Shown in pieces: positions 34,121 through 43,377 of a DNA stretch of 64,000 nt (positions are counted from its first letter, which is position 1; each line of letters opens with the position of its first letter). Source of the stretch: Aquidulcibacter sp. (lineage in GTDB: Bacteria; Pseudomonadota; Alphaproteobacteria; Caulobacterales; Aquidulcibacteraceae); the NCBI RefSeq assembly GCF_020253525.1, contig NZ_JADCBK010000046.1, forward strand, positions 1 through 64,000, given 5' to 3'. The notes under the pieces were generated by a model that made no database searches, was not told the DNA's origin, and worked only from the letters and a program-made list of their open reading frames with translations. The translations under genes and the position numbers were made by a program.

Positions 34121-35626
34121 CTAAAGATAAGCCCCAATTTGCCACGGCACAAATTCTTCATCGCCAAGGCCCAAGGCTTCTGACTGGGTAAGCTTGCCAG
34201 AGGCGGTTTCGATCAGCGCTTCAAAAATGCGCGCACCTGCTGCCTCGATGCTCTCGCCCGAAAGAATGGGCGAGCAATCAATATCCATATCCTCATCCAT
34301 ATGGCGGGCGAGGGCTTGGTTGGAAGCAAGCTTTAAGCATGGGCTGGGTTTGGAGCCAAATACGCTGCCACGCCCGGTGGTAAAGGCGATCAGGTTCGCG
34401 CCTGACGCAATCTGGCCCGTCGCGCTGCAGGGGTCATAGCCGGGGCTATCCATGAAGACAAAACCCTTTTCAGTGATGGTTTGCCCATAGCGATAGACGG
34501 CATTCAAGGGCGTGGAGCCGCTCTTGGCCACGGCACCCAGCGACTTTTCCAAAATCGTGGTGAGGCCGCCTGCCTTATTGCCGGGGGAGGGGTTGTTATC
34601 CAAGCTCGCCCCATGCTTGCCGACATAATCCTCCCACCAAGCCAGACGATCCTTCAGGGCTTGCGCAACCTCTCCATTCTTGGCGCGTTGGAGCAAAAGA
34701 TACTCTGCGCCATAGATTTCAGGGGTTTCTGACAGAATGGCCGTGCCGCCATGCGCCACCAATAAATCACTGGCCGCCCCCAAGGCGGGGTTCGCGGTGA
34801 CGCCAGACCAGCCGTCTGATCCGCCGCACTGCAGGCCCAGGGTCAGGGCGCTGACGGGGGCGGTTTTACGGCGGGCTTGATTGGCTTCTTGAACCAATTC
34901 ATGCACCAGCCCCCGCCCATGCTCAATCGCGCGTGCTGTGCCGCCCACATCTTGGATGGTGAACGTGTGTAGCCGGTCAGAACGGGCAAGGCCCATGTCT
35001 TGGACCAAGCGGTCTAACTGATTGACTTCGCACCCCAGCCCGATGATGACGACCGAATGGAAATTGGCGTGGCGGGCATAGCCAGCCAGAGTGCGCTGAA
35101 GATTATCAACCCCATCGCCTGTGCTCGCGGTACCGCAGCCCGTGGTATGGGTGAAAGCGGCCACGCCATCGACATGGACGAACTCTGCCATGCGGTCTTC
35201 ATGGAAATGGGCCGCAATACGTTTTGCAACGGTCGCCGAACAATTTACTGAAGTCAGTACCCCGACATAGTTGCGCGTGCCCACTTGGCCGTCAGCACGG
35301 TGATAGCCCTCAAACGTGCGTGGGTGCAGGACAGCTGGAAGTGGCCGCACATCGCTGCCGATCTTGGCCTCGTGGCTACTGGCGACAAAGCCCAGATTAT
35401 GGCTGTGGACATGGGCCCCGGCCTCAATCAGCTGCAAGGCTTGGCCGATGATCGCCCCATATTTGACGATGGCCTCGCCTGTTTGGATTTGCCGCAAGGC
35501 GATCTTGTGCCCGGCTGCGATGGGCTCGCGCGCACAGATATCGCCAATGCCCAGCGCGTCACCCGCCGCCAAGGGTACCAAAGCAATGCCGACATCATCG
35601 GCGGCATTCAGGCGCAGGACTTTCAT
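34121..35626 (-). CDS. uxaA: Altronate dehydratase
   Basis: UxaA dehydrates D-altronate to 2-keto-3-deoxygluconate in galacturonate catabolism. The protein (501 residues) has the N-terminal SAF domain (1-95, with HSHNLGF) and the large UxaA core: FEGYHRADGQVGTRNYVGVLTSVNCSATVAKRI, FTHTTGCG, GLGCEVNQ, LGLQCGGSDGWSGVTANPALG, and DSPGYDPCSATGQIASGANLIAFTTGRGS. The conserved Cys and His residues of these blocks hold iron in the family. It overlaps the upstream reductase gene by four bases, the last gene of the TonB receptor-GH43-uxaC operon. Confidence 0.95.
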   Translation of the reverse strand: MKVLRLNAADDVGIALVPLAAGDALGIGDICAREPIAAGHKIALRQIQTGEAIVKYGAIIGQALQLIEAGAHVHSHNLGFVASSHEAKIGSDVRPLPAVLHPRTFEGYHRADGQVGTRNYVGVLTSVNCSATVAKRIAAHFHEDRMAEFVHVDGVAAFTHTTGCGTASTGDGVDNLQRTLAGYARHANFHSVVIIGLGCEVNQLDRLVQDMGLARSDRLHTFTIQDVGGTARAIEHGRGLVHELVQEANQARRKTAPVSALTLGLQCGGSDGWSGVTANPALGAASDLLVAHGGTAILSETPEIYGAEYLLLQRAKNGEVAQALKDRLAWWEDYVGKHGASLDNNPSPGNKAGGLTTILEKSLGAVAKSGSTPLNAVYRYGQTITEKGFVFMDSPGYDPCSATGQIASGANLIAFTTGRGSVFGSKPSPCLKLASNQALARHMDEDMDIDCSPILSGESIEAAGARIFEALIETASGKLTQSEALGLGDEEFVPWQIGAYL

Positions 35627-37098
35627 AGTGCCGCCTCTTTCTGAACCCGCGCTGCAACCGACGCCCGAGCACCTTCTTTTAGGAGTGTATCGAGGGCCTC
35701 CCCAATGGCGGTTACAAAACGAGGATCGCGCGAAAGATCTGGGCCAAAGACAGCCTCAAGCGAACAAAGGCTTGCGGCCTTTTCAAACCCGTTCTGGCCC
35801 TTTTGATACAGCACACGGGTTTGGGCTGCGAAGGGGTCTTGGACCTCATAAGGCTGTCCCTGCTCGTCGACGCCTGCTTGCCAGCGCATCCAGCCGGCAA
35901 CGGCCAAAGCAAGGCAGGCAAAGTCTTGCCCGCGTGATATTCGGGTCGCAATGGTTGCCAACAAACGTTGCGTCAATTTCTGCGAGCCATCCATGGCGAT
36001 CTGATAGGTCTTGTGCATCAAGGCCGCATTCTTAAAGCGCCGCTTGAGGTCGCCGCGATAGGCTGCCAAGTTAAGGCCCGGAGGTGGGGTCAATGTGCTT
36101 TCGGCTTCATCTTGCAGATGATCGACAAAGCGCTCAAAGGCGGGATTGGCCATGGCTTGATCCACGGTCGGATAGCCCGCCAAATTGCCGAGATAGGCGA
36201 GGGCAGAATGGGCGCCATTTAACAGGCGCAGCTTGGCCATTTCCCACGGCGCAACATCATGGGTGAACTGCGCGCCGGCCAATTCCCAGTGCGGTCTTTC
36301 GCCAGCAAAATGATCCTCAATCACCCATTGTGAGAAGGGCTCAGTCTTCACAAGGCCTAAGTCTTGCACGCCGAATTCTGCGGCAAACAGGGCCAAATCA
36401 TCGGGCGTGGTGGCGGGCACAATGCGATCAACCATGCTGGCCGGGAAAGCACCAAAGCGTTCAATCCAATCGGCAAGGCCCGCGTCTTGTGCGCGGGCAA
36501 AGTCTAGCACGGCTTGTTTCAACCGCCCGCCATTGTCGGGCAGATTATCGCAGGACAAAGCGGTGAATGGGGCAAGGCCAGCCGTTTTGCGGGCGGCTAA
36601 TGCTGCAACCAACAGGCCCGGTGCCGTGGCCGGTGCATGTGGCCGCGCCAGATCAGCAGCAATGGCTGGATCATCCATCCGCAGCGCGCCCGTGGCGGGA
36701 TCAAGGTGATAGCCTTTTTCGGTGATGGTTAGCGTCACCACATGGACGTCTTTATCGGCTATGGCCGCAATCAAGGCGGTCGGGTTTTCCGGCGCAACAA
36801 GGACTTTTTTGATCGCGCCAATCACACTGGCCCGGCTTTCGCCGCCTTCGCGCACCAAGCAGCTATAGAGGCCCTGTTGCGGGTTGAGTTGGTCGGCCAC
36901 CTGTGGGTTGCGCAGGCTTGCCCCTAAAATGCCCCAGCGCAGATCGCCTGCACAGAGACAGGATTCGCTATAGATGGCCTGATGGGCGCGGTGAAAGGCA
37001 CCTACGCCCAAATGCACGTGGCCTATGCGCACCGCGCTTCGATCATAGGCAGGCCCCTTGAGACCGCTTGGGAGGTGGCTGTCAGAAAGACGTGTCAT
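35623..37098 (-). CDS. Mannitol dehydrogenase family reductase (UxuB-like)
   Basis: A 491-residue NAD-dependent polyol/uronate reductase. VHLGVGAFHRAHQAIYSE is the nucleotide-binding start of the UxuB/mannitol dehydrogenase branch, and LRLLNGAHSALAYLGNLAGY holds the substrate residues. The ATG at 37098 sits one base after the uxaC stop. UxuB reduces fructuronate to mannonate; the partner dehydratase next door (UxaA) uses altronate, whose normal producer is UxaB. The E. coli UxaB-type start block (GEGNFLRAF) is not seen here. So it may act on tagaturonate, or the mannonate branch may be completed elsewhere. Confidence 0.88.
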   Translation of the reverse strand: MTRLSDSHLPSGLKGPAYDRSAVRIGHVHLGVGAFHRAHQAIYSESCLCAGDLRWGILGASLRNPQVADQLNPQQGLYSCLVREGGESRASVIGAIKKVLVAPENPTALIAAIADKDVHVVTLTITEKGYHLDPATGALRMDDPAIAADLARPHAPATAPGLLVAALAARKTAGLAPFTALSCDNLPDNGGRLKQAVLDFARAQDAGLADWIERFGAFPASMVDRIVPATTPDDLALFAAEFGVQDLGLVKTEPFSQWVIEDHFAGERPHWELAGAQFTHDVAPWEMAKLRLLNGAHSALAYLGNLAGYPTVDQAMANPAFERFVDHLQDEAESTLTPPPGLNLAAYRGDLKRRFKNAALMHKTYQIAMDGSQKLTQRLLATIATRISRGQDFACLALAVAGWMRWQAGVDEQGQPYEVQDPFAAQTRVLYQKGQNGFEKAASLCSLEAVFGPDLSRDPRFVTAIGEALDTLLKEGARASVAARVQKEAAL

Positions 37099-37099
37099 C

Positions 37100-38536
37100 T
37101 CACAACCGATAGGCTTCTTTGGCCAGCCGATAGGCGAGGTCATAAGCGATTTCAGCCGCTTCATCGGCTTCTAGGCGGTGGTCGCACACCAATTGCGCCA
37201 GCCACGCACAATCCATGCGGCGGGCGACATCATGGCGGGCAGGAATGGACAAGAAGGCGCGCGTATCGTCGTTAAAGCCAACCGTGTTGTAAAAGCCCGC
37301 CGTCTCGGTCGTCATTTCGCGGAACCGCCGCATGCCTTCGGGGCTGTCATGGAACCACCAAGCAGGCCCCAGTTTCAGCGCAGGGTAATGGCCCGCCAAG
37401 GGGGCTAGTTCGCGGGCATAAGTGCTTTCATCCAGCGTAAAGACAATGACCGACAGGCGCGGATCATTGCCATAGCGATCCAGCAAAGGCTTAAGGTCGC
37501 GGACATAATCGGTGCGGGTTGGAATATCGCTGCCCTTATCGCGACCAAAGCGGGAAAAGACGCCCGCATTATGGTTGCGGAAACTGCCCGGATGGATTTG
37601 CATAACCAGGCCGTCTTCAAGGCTCATGCCCGCCATTTCAACCAGCATATGGGCCCGGAAAGTCTCCGCATCTTCTGAGGAGACAGGGCCGCGTGTAACG
37701 CGCGCGAACAATGTTTCAGCCTCTGGGCCGCTCAAGTACAGGGTCTTCGCCGTCGGATGACCATGATCGGTAGAGGTCGCGCCATGGGCTTTGAAATAGG
37801 CCCGCCGATCGCGAAGGGCCGCCAGATAGCCCGCATAGGTCAGCGCGTCTTGGCCTGTGATCTCGGACAAGGTGCGCAGATTATCGACAAAGCCCTCATA
37901 ATCTGGGTCGAGCACGGGGTCTGGGCGGAAGGCCGTGATGACGCGGCCTTTCCAGCCAGAGTTGGCGATGGCTTGGTGATGCTCCAACAGGTCCAGCGGG
38001 CTTTCGGTGGTGGCGATCACTTCGATATTAAAGCGCTCAAACAAGGCGCGCGGCAGGAAATCATCTTGGGCAAGCTTTGCTGCGATCACCTCATAATAAT
38101 GATCCGCTGTATCGGGGCCAAGCCGGACCTTCAGACCAAAGACGTGTGAATAGACCCAATCATGCCAGAGGCGTGAAGGGGTGCCGCGGAAGCGCCAATA
38201 GTTTTCTGCAAACAAGCGCCAAATCTTGCGCGGGTCCGTCTCCGTCCAGCCGCCATCGGCACGCGGCACGCCCACGTGCTCCATCGGAATGCCCTGACTA
38301 TAGAGCATGCGAAACACATAATGGTCCGGGGTAATCAAAAGCTCTGCTGGATTGGCAAAGGGCGCATTTGTCGCAAACCAAGACGGATCGGTATGGCCAT
38401 GAGGGCTGATGATCGGCAGGTCTTTGACGGTCTCATAGAGCGTGCGCGCCATGGTGCGCTGGGCGGGGTCGGAAGAAAACAAGCGGTCCGCATGCAGGCT
38501 GAGGGCGGTGGCAGAGGGGCGGGGCATAAAGGTCAT
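37100..38536 (-). CDS. uxaC: Glucuronate/galacturonate isomerase
   Basis: UxaC isomerises D-glucuronate to fructuronate and D-galacturonate to tagaturonate. The protein is 478 residues with the family pattern: DLPIISPHGHTDPSWFATNAPFANPAELLITPDHYVFRMLYSQG, then WRLFAENYWRFRGTPSRLWHDWV, and GNDPRLSVIVFTLDESTY. The amidohydrolase-fold metal site HGH is present. ATG 38536 overlaps the GH43 stop as ATGA; the frame continues upstream inside GH43 but that extension has no family match. It sits in the middle of the operon, followed one base later by the reductase. Confidence 0.95.
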   Translation of the reverse strand: MTFMPRPSATALSLHADRLFSSDPAQRTMARTLYETVKDLPIISPHGHTDPSWFATNAPFANPAELLITPDHYVFRMLYSQGIPMEHVGVPRADGGWTETDPRKIWRLFAENYWRFRGTPSRLWHDWVYSHVFGLKVRLGPDTADHYYEVIAAKLAQDDFLPRALFERFNIEVIATTESPLDLLEHHQAIANSGWKGRVITAFRPDPVLDPDYEGFVDNLRTLSEITGQDALTYAGYLAALRDRRAYFKAHGATSTDHGHPTAKTLYLSGPEAETLFARVTRGPVSSEDAETFRAHMLVEMAGMSLEDGLVMQIHPGSFRNHNAGVFSRFGRDKGSDIPTRTDYVRDLKPLLDRYGNDPRLSVIVFTLDESTYARELAPLAGHYPALKLGPAWWFHDSPEGMRRFREMTTETAGFYNTVGFNDDTRAFLSIPARHDVARRMDCAWLAQLVCDHRLEADEAAEIAYDLAYRLAKEAYRL

Positions 38537-40167
38537 GATGAGGTCGCAAGTCCGCGGTAGGTGAAATAGGTAAAATTGGCTGCCCCGGTGCCGCTGACAT
38601 ACAGGGCAGGCTTGAGGCTCAAGAAGTCGCCATCGGTATTGTGATGATAGCCCGAGACTTCCATCTGAACTTGGAACTTCGTCCACGCCTTGCCGTCCAG
38701 ACTATGGTGGATGGTCACAATATGGCGGTCGTTGCGGATGCGCAGATAAAGCGTTTGGGCAAGGCCTGTTGGCGCACGGGATCGGCGTTGGCGACCATAG
38801 CGGTGCATAATGAGGCCGTTGCCGTCAAAGCCGAGACCCGCATAGAGCCGCTTGGAATAAAATAGGAGGAGGCCAGCCTCGGCTCCGGGTTCTAGCGTAA
38901 TTTTCGTCTCCACCTCATAGGCCAAATCGCCCGCGATCACGCTCACGGGTGAGGCATTGCTGGGGCTGGTGCCCTTGGCCGTAAGGCGCAAGCCTTGTGG
39001 GCCGATTTGGAAGCGGCGGGCTTCATCGCGGGCAGGCTCATAAAAGGACCAACGCGTGCCCAAATGATTGCCGGAGAAGTCATCCGACAGTGACTTTCCA
39101 TGCGGGCTGATGGGCCGCTTAACAGGCTTTGGCAGAGGCTGTGACAGGTCACCACCCGCAGCTAAAGGCCAGCCGTCTTTTGTCCAGCGGACGGGGTCGA
39201 GCAGCATTTGTCGACCCAAGGTCCAAAAGCCATTCTCATAGCCGTGATAGGCCATCCACCACGACCCATCGGGCACTTCGATCAAAGTGGCATGGCCGCG
39301 CGACCACCATTTTTCTTCCGCAGACCAGGTGCGGACAATTGGATTATGAGGGCAATCCTCCCACGGTCCGCCCAAGTCCTTGGCCCGGGCCACGATGACC
39401 ATATGGCCGGTAGGTGGGCCGGCCGTGCCGCCAACGGCGGTAATCATATACCAATAATCGCCGCGCTTGGTGATTTTTGGCCCTTCGGGTGAAAAGCTCT
39501 CAACCGTCCAATCGTCTGGATAGCGCCACGGGTCATAGATATGTTCAACCGGCCCTGCCGTCGAAAGACCATCGGCAGCCAAAGCCACCCGGTCGCCACC
39601 ACTGAGGAACAGCCAACGTTGGCCTGCCTCATCAGCCACATGGTCTGGGTCGATATGAGCCGGCAGTTTCAGATCGATCGGCTCACTCCATGGCCCCTCA
39701 ATCGTGTCGGCGTGGATAACATAGATGGAGCGATAGTCAGAGGTCCGTGCTGGAATATAGAGGTAGAAATGGCCATTGTGTTGGGCCAGCGCAGGGGCCC
39801 AGACAGAGCCGATATAGGTCTTGAGGGCGGCCGTCACGGGGGCCCAATTCACCAAGTCTTTCGACTGCCAGATGACAAGGCCCGGATAGGCCTCAAAGCT
39901 CGAGAAGGTGAGGTAGAATGTGTCGCCGACGCGGATCAGAGCAGGGTCTGGATGGTCGCCTGGAAAGACGGGATTGAGAAACCGGCCATTGCCAAGATCA
40001 GCACGTCTTTGGCCATCAAAGCCTGTCGCCCATTTCTGCTTGCGCCACGCGGCGCCATGCGGCGAGAGCAGGCCCTCTTGTCGAGGTGCCGCAAAAAGAC
40101 CTGACGGAGACACGGTCGAACTGGCAATCAGCCCAAACGTGCCCCCAATCAGGTCCCTGCGGTCCAC
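38533..40167 (-). CDS. Glycoside hydrolase family 43 (arabinosidase/xylosidase type)
   Basis: A 544-residue enzyme with an N-terminal Tat-like signal (MDRRDLIGGTFGLIASSTV), so probably periplasmic or secreted. The GH43 five-blade propeller shows the catalytic base Asp74 in DHPDPALI, the pKa-tuning Asp in HIDPDHV (about 173-175) and the acid Glu228 in VESFSPEGPKI. From about residue 360 a concanavalin-like C-terminal domain follows (SDDFSGNHLGTRWSFYEPA, EAGLLLFYSKRLYAGLG). Such enzymes release arabinose or xylose from side chains of pectin and hemicellulose, which fits the operon with uxaC and uxaA. It starts four bases after the TonB receptor stop. Confidence 0.92.
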   Translation of the reverse strand: MDRRDLIGGTFGLIASSTVSPSGLFAAPRQEGLLSPHGAAWRKQKWATGFDGQRRADLGNGRFLNPVFPGDHPDPALIRVGDTFYLTFSSFEAYPGLVIWQSKDLVNWAPVTAALKTYIGSVWAPALAQHNGHFYLYIPARTSDYRSIYVIHADTIEGPWSEPIDLKLPAHIDPDHVADEAGQRWLFLSGGDRVALAADGLSTAGPVEHIYDPWRYPDDWTVESFSPEGPKITKRGDYWYMITAVGGTAGPPTGHMVIVARAKDLGGPWEDCPHNPIVRTWSAEEKWWSRGHATLIEVPDGSWWMAYHGYENGFWTLGRQMLLDPVRWTKDGWPLAAGGDLSQPLPKPVKRPISPHGKSLSDDFSGNHLGTRWSFYEPARDEARRFQIGPQGLRLTAKGTSPSNASPVSVIAGDLAYEVETKITLEPGAEAGLLLFYSKRLYAGLGFDGNGLIMHRYGRQRRSRAPTGLAQTLYLRIRNDRHIVTIHHSLDGKAWTKFQVQMEVSGYHHNTDGDFLSLKPALYVSGTGAANFTYFTYRGLATSS

Positions 40168-40171
40168 GAGA

Positions 40172-43132
40172 TTAGAACTTCATCCGTGCGCCAAAGTAGA
40201 ATTGGCGGCCCGAATTGGAGACGTCGAACAACAAATCATTGGCGACATTGCCTTGAGCGGTGTTGTAGGTGATGCGGCTATCTTGAGCCTCATCGGTCAA
40301 ATTGGTGCCTTCCAGCACGAAGGTGATGCGATCATTGAGCTTGTAGGACACTTGCATGTCCAAAGAGCTCACGCCCTCTTTGCCCCACAAATCGGCGGAC
40401 GATCCGGGCAGGAGCACCGAGATATAGCCGTCGCGATAGGAGTAAGACACCCGACCCGACAACTTCTTGCCTTCATAATAGAGGGTCGCGTTGTAGGAAT
40501 TGGGCGACATGCCGATCAAATTATAGGCGGCATAGGTTGTTGCGGTCGCCGTCGAGGAGATCACATAATTGATCGTCGATTCCACCTGCGTATAGTTCAA
40601 AATCACGCCGGTGTCCGACAAGAAGCTTGGCAAGAAGCTAAATGGCTGGTTGACCGAGACTTCAAAACCCTGCAGCTCGCCACCCTGGGTGTTGACCGGT
40701 TGGGTGACGGTATAGGCTGTAGCGAGACTTTGGCCCGTACCATCCAATAGCGAGACATCATAGCCGGTTTCGCCAAACGGAATGGTGCGCACCAAGGATT
40801 GGATCCAGGATTGCAGATCCTTCTTGAACAAGCTGACGGTGAACAACGTGTCCTTGGAAGGATACCACTCAATGCTCATGTCATAGGTGTTGGCGCGGAT
40901 CGGGTCGAGATTGGGATTGCCAATGCTCAGCGTATTGCTGGTGGTGCTGATCGACCCGGCTGGCGAGAGGCTCGCCAAGGTTGGGCGCGACATGGCTTTG
41001 GCAGCCGCAAAGCGAACCAAGACATTTTCCATCGGCTCAATCGTCAGATTGAAGGCTGGCAAGTAATCTTCATAAGAGCGCTTCAGCGTGATCTTTTCTA
41101 AAACCGCACCACGCGAGAAGAAGCCGTCCACAGTTTGCGATGTGCCGACATAGCGCACGCCGATATTGCCGCGGACCGGCATAGAACCAAGCTCGGTCTG
41201 GAAGTCAGACTGCACATAAAGGGCTGTATCTTCTTCTTGAGCCGAACGGTTGTTTGCCCGCGCATTATTATTGATCTTGTTGACGGTGAACTGGCCCCAT
41301 TGATTGGTGCAGTTACAATTATAGTCAAACTTGGCGCGGATCTTATCCAAATCGGGAACCAAATAGGTCAGACCGGCAACGGTCACCGCGCGGGCATAAT
41401 TGATCAGATTGCCGTTCAATTCGGTAACAATGCCAGACCCTGGTGCGGCAGCTTCGTTAGAAGTTTGGTCTGAAGTCGTGTAGCGGCGCCATTCTTGGGT
41501 CTCAAACGAGAACACCTTGAACGAGCCACCAAACTTGAACTTCACATTGTCGTTCCACTCATATTTGAAGTCCATCGCGCCGGTATTATAGGTGTTTTCA
41601 ACCGTTTGAGGCCGCAAGCGGATCAAGGACGCGTCGCCATTGGCGTTGGTTGCGGCTGTGGTTGAAGAAGCCGCGGCATATTGCCAATAGCAGCCTTGAG
41701 AAATGTTACAGCCAGTCGCGCTTCTGCCAAAGTCGATGATTGGCTTGGTCATGTCCGTCAGGTCATATTTATAGCCTTGGACATTGTAGGACTCGAAGGT
41801 GAAGGTGGTTTGCTCTGGGTTGTCGAGATAGGAGCGGGAGCTGCCGATCAAGAGCTTGCCAGAGAATTTATCGTTGAATTGCTGATCGAGCGTGAAATTG
41901 ACCTGGTTGAACGTGGTCTTCAGCGCGTCAAAACGCATTTCGCTGCGGATATCGACGTCATTGAAGGACGCCTTGGTGATCACCTTGCGGCTATCGATCG
42001 TGTAATCATAAATGTCGCTTTGCGGCACACCTGCCGTATTGCGCGAGAAGGAGATGGGCTCGAGATTATATTCGATCCGGTCTGCGCTGAACTCAGAATG
42101 CAACACGTCCAAGGTGAAAGTGGTGTTTTCGGTTGGGCGATATTGCAGCGAGCCCGTAATCCCCAAACGCTCTGCATCGGTGATGAATTGGCTGGTGCGC
42201 AAGAAGCGTGGGTAGATGGCTTGGGTCACGGCCAAGGCTTCACCCGTCAAAGTCGGGTTGGTGGCGCTAACTTCGGTGGTGCTGCACACGCGGGTGGTTG
42301 CCGTGGTGCAGGGCGTGATTTGAATGAAGGTGCGGCCGCCATCGGTTGAATAGGATTGCAGGCGGCCCGCATTGCCGGCGGAATACGCATTCTGCCAACG
42401 GCCTGAGTTCGGGCCTTCTTCAAAGTTTTGCTTGGTCGAATAAGCAATCGAGAACAAAGCCCCCAATTTGCCATCTGCCCAGCGGTTTGAGACCATGAAG
42501 GTCCCGCGCTTGCCGACATCTTCGGACAAATCATTATAGCCCGCTTGTAGCGAGCCAGCCATGGTGAAGCCCTTATAGTCGAAGGGGCGGGCGGTACGCA
42601 GATCAACCGTTGCACCCAGCGAGCCTTCTTCAATTTCTGCCGAGGTCGACTTGCGGACGGTCAGAGAGTTGAACAATTCCGAGGCAAAGACGTTGAAGTC
42701 AAAGCCACGGCCACGGTTTGCCCCGCCGTCCTTATCTTTGCCGCCAGTGGTGGAGATGGCTTCAAGGCCATTTAGACGCACGCGGGTGAAATCGGGGCCA
42801 AGGCCGCGAACCGTGATTGTCTTGCCTTCGCCGCCTTCGCGGTCGATGGCGACGCCTGGAATGCGCTGCAGGGATTCTGCCAAATTATTGTCAGGGAATT
42901 TGCCGATGTCTTCGGCCTTGATCGAGTCGACAATGTCGATTTCCGCGCGCTTGGTCGCAATCGCGGAGCGTAGCGACTCGCGGAACGAGCCCCGTACGAT
43001 GATGACTTCGGCTTGCTTTTCCGTTTCGCCGGCGCTGGTCGTAGCGGTTTGTGCGTGGACAAGACCAGCCTGGAGGCTTGCCGCAGCAACACCCATCATC
43101 AGAACGGCGGTAAGACGTATCTTCCGTGACAT
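40172..43132 (-). CDS. TonB-dependent receptor (carbohydrate type)
   Basis: An outer-membrane receptor of 986 residues. The ATG at 43132 (MSRKIRLTAVLMMG) has GAGGGGAG upstream and opens a cleavable signal ending near AGLVHAQ. The mature part begins with a VIIVRGSFRESLRSAIATK segment, followed by DIGKFPDNNLAESLQRIPGVAIDREGG (plug), as in the TonB-Xanth-Caul group that imports plant oligosaccharides. A beta-barrel with many aromatic strands follows, ending in RQFYFGARMKF with the terminal Phe used for assembly. Family and context suggest import of pectin oligomers. It heads the operon with GH43, uxaC, the reductase and uxaA. Its promoter carries two LacI-type operators. Confidence 0.94.
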   Translation of the reverse strand: MSRKIRLTAVLMMGVAAASLQAGLVHAQTATTSAGETEKQAEVIIVRGSFRESLRSAIATKRAEIDIVDSIKAEDIGKFPDNNLAESLQRIPGVAIDREGGEGKTITVRGLGPDFTRVRLNGLEAISTTGGKDKDGGANRGRGFDFNVFASELFNSLTVRKSTSAEIEEGSLGATVDLRTARPFDYKGFTMAGSLQAGYNDLSEDVGKRGTFMVSNRWADGKLGALFSIAYSTKQNFEEGPNSGRWQNAYSAGNAGRLQSYSTDGGRTFIQITPCTTATTRVCSTTEVSATNPTLTGEALAVTQAIYPRFLRTSQFITDAERLGITGSLQYRPTENTTFTLDVLHSEFSADRIEYNLEPISFSRNTAGVPQSDIYDYTIDSRKVITKASFNDVDIRSEMRFDALKTTFNQVNFTLDQQFNDKFSGKLLIGSSRSYLDNPEQTTFTFESYNVQGYKYDLTDMTKPIIDFGRSATGCNISQGCYWQYAAASSTTAATNANGDASLIRLRPQTVENTYNTGAMDFKYEWNDNVKFKFGGSFKVFSFETQEWRRYTTSDQTSNEAAAPGSGIVTELNGNLINYARAVTVAGLTYLVPDLDKIRAKFDYNCNCTNQWGQFTVNKINNNARANNRSAQEEDTALYVQSDFQTELGSMPVRGNIGVRYVGTSQTVDGFFSRGAVLEKITLKRSYEDYLPAFNLTIEPMENVLVRFAAAKAMSRPTLASLSPAGSISTTSNTLSIGNPNLDPIRANTYDMSIEWYPSKDTLFTVSLFKKDLQSWIQSLVRTIPFGETGYDVSLLDGTGQSLATAYTVTQPVNTQGGELQGFEVSVNQPFSFLPSFLSDTGVILNYTQVESTINYVISSTATATTYAAYNLIGMSPNSYNATLYYEGKKLSGRVSYSYRDGYISVLLPGSSADLWGKEGVSSLDMQVSYKLNDRITFVLEGTNLTDEAQDSRITYNTAQGNVANDLLFDVSNSGRQFYFGARMKF

Positions 43133-43216
43133 TGTTAACTCCCCTCGAGGCCGTGCCCCTATTTCGTCTTTCCGGGTTTCCCGCAACAGCGCACAGTGAC
43201 CCATCCGACAGTCTTT

Positions 43217-43230
43217 TGCTACCGGTAGCA
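43217..43230. promoter_or_regulatory. LacI-type operator 1 (TonB receptor promoter)
   Basis: TGCTACCGGTAGCA is a perfect 14-bp palindrome centred on CCGG, the usual form of LacI-family operators. It covers the likely -10 region of the TonB receptor promoter (AATGCT on the minus strand, 43227-43232). It faces the LacI regulator gene and lies 24 bases centre to centre from a second, similar site. Confidence 0.75.
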
Positions 43231-43240
43231 TTTTCGAAAA

Positions 43241-43254
43241 TGTCACCGGTGTCA
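43241..43254. promoter_or_regulatory. LacI-type operator 2 with -35 box (TonB receptor promoter)
   Basis: TGTCACCGGTGTCA (12 of 14 positions symmetrical) overlaps a consensus -35 box, TTGACA on the minus strand (43250-43255), spaced 17 bases from the AATGCT -10. The 12-mer ATTGACACCGGT at this site recurs exactly in the hydratase/TRAP promoter. A repressor bound here would cover the promoter. Confidence 0.75.
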
Positions 43255-43377
43255 ATCCTAATTTGATCACAGGATGAAACTTGATTGCAGTGCTGGGGGC
43301 AGGTCAATGCAGATGGGCCTTGCTTGCGAGGCTGTGAGAGGCAAGGCTAAAGGGAAAAGACGCATGCAGAGGTTTTT

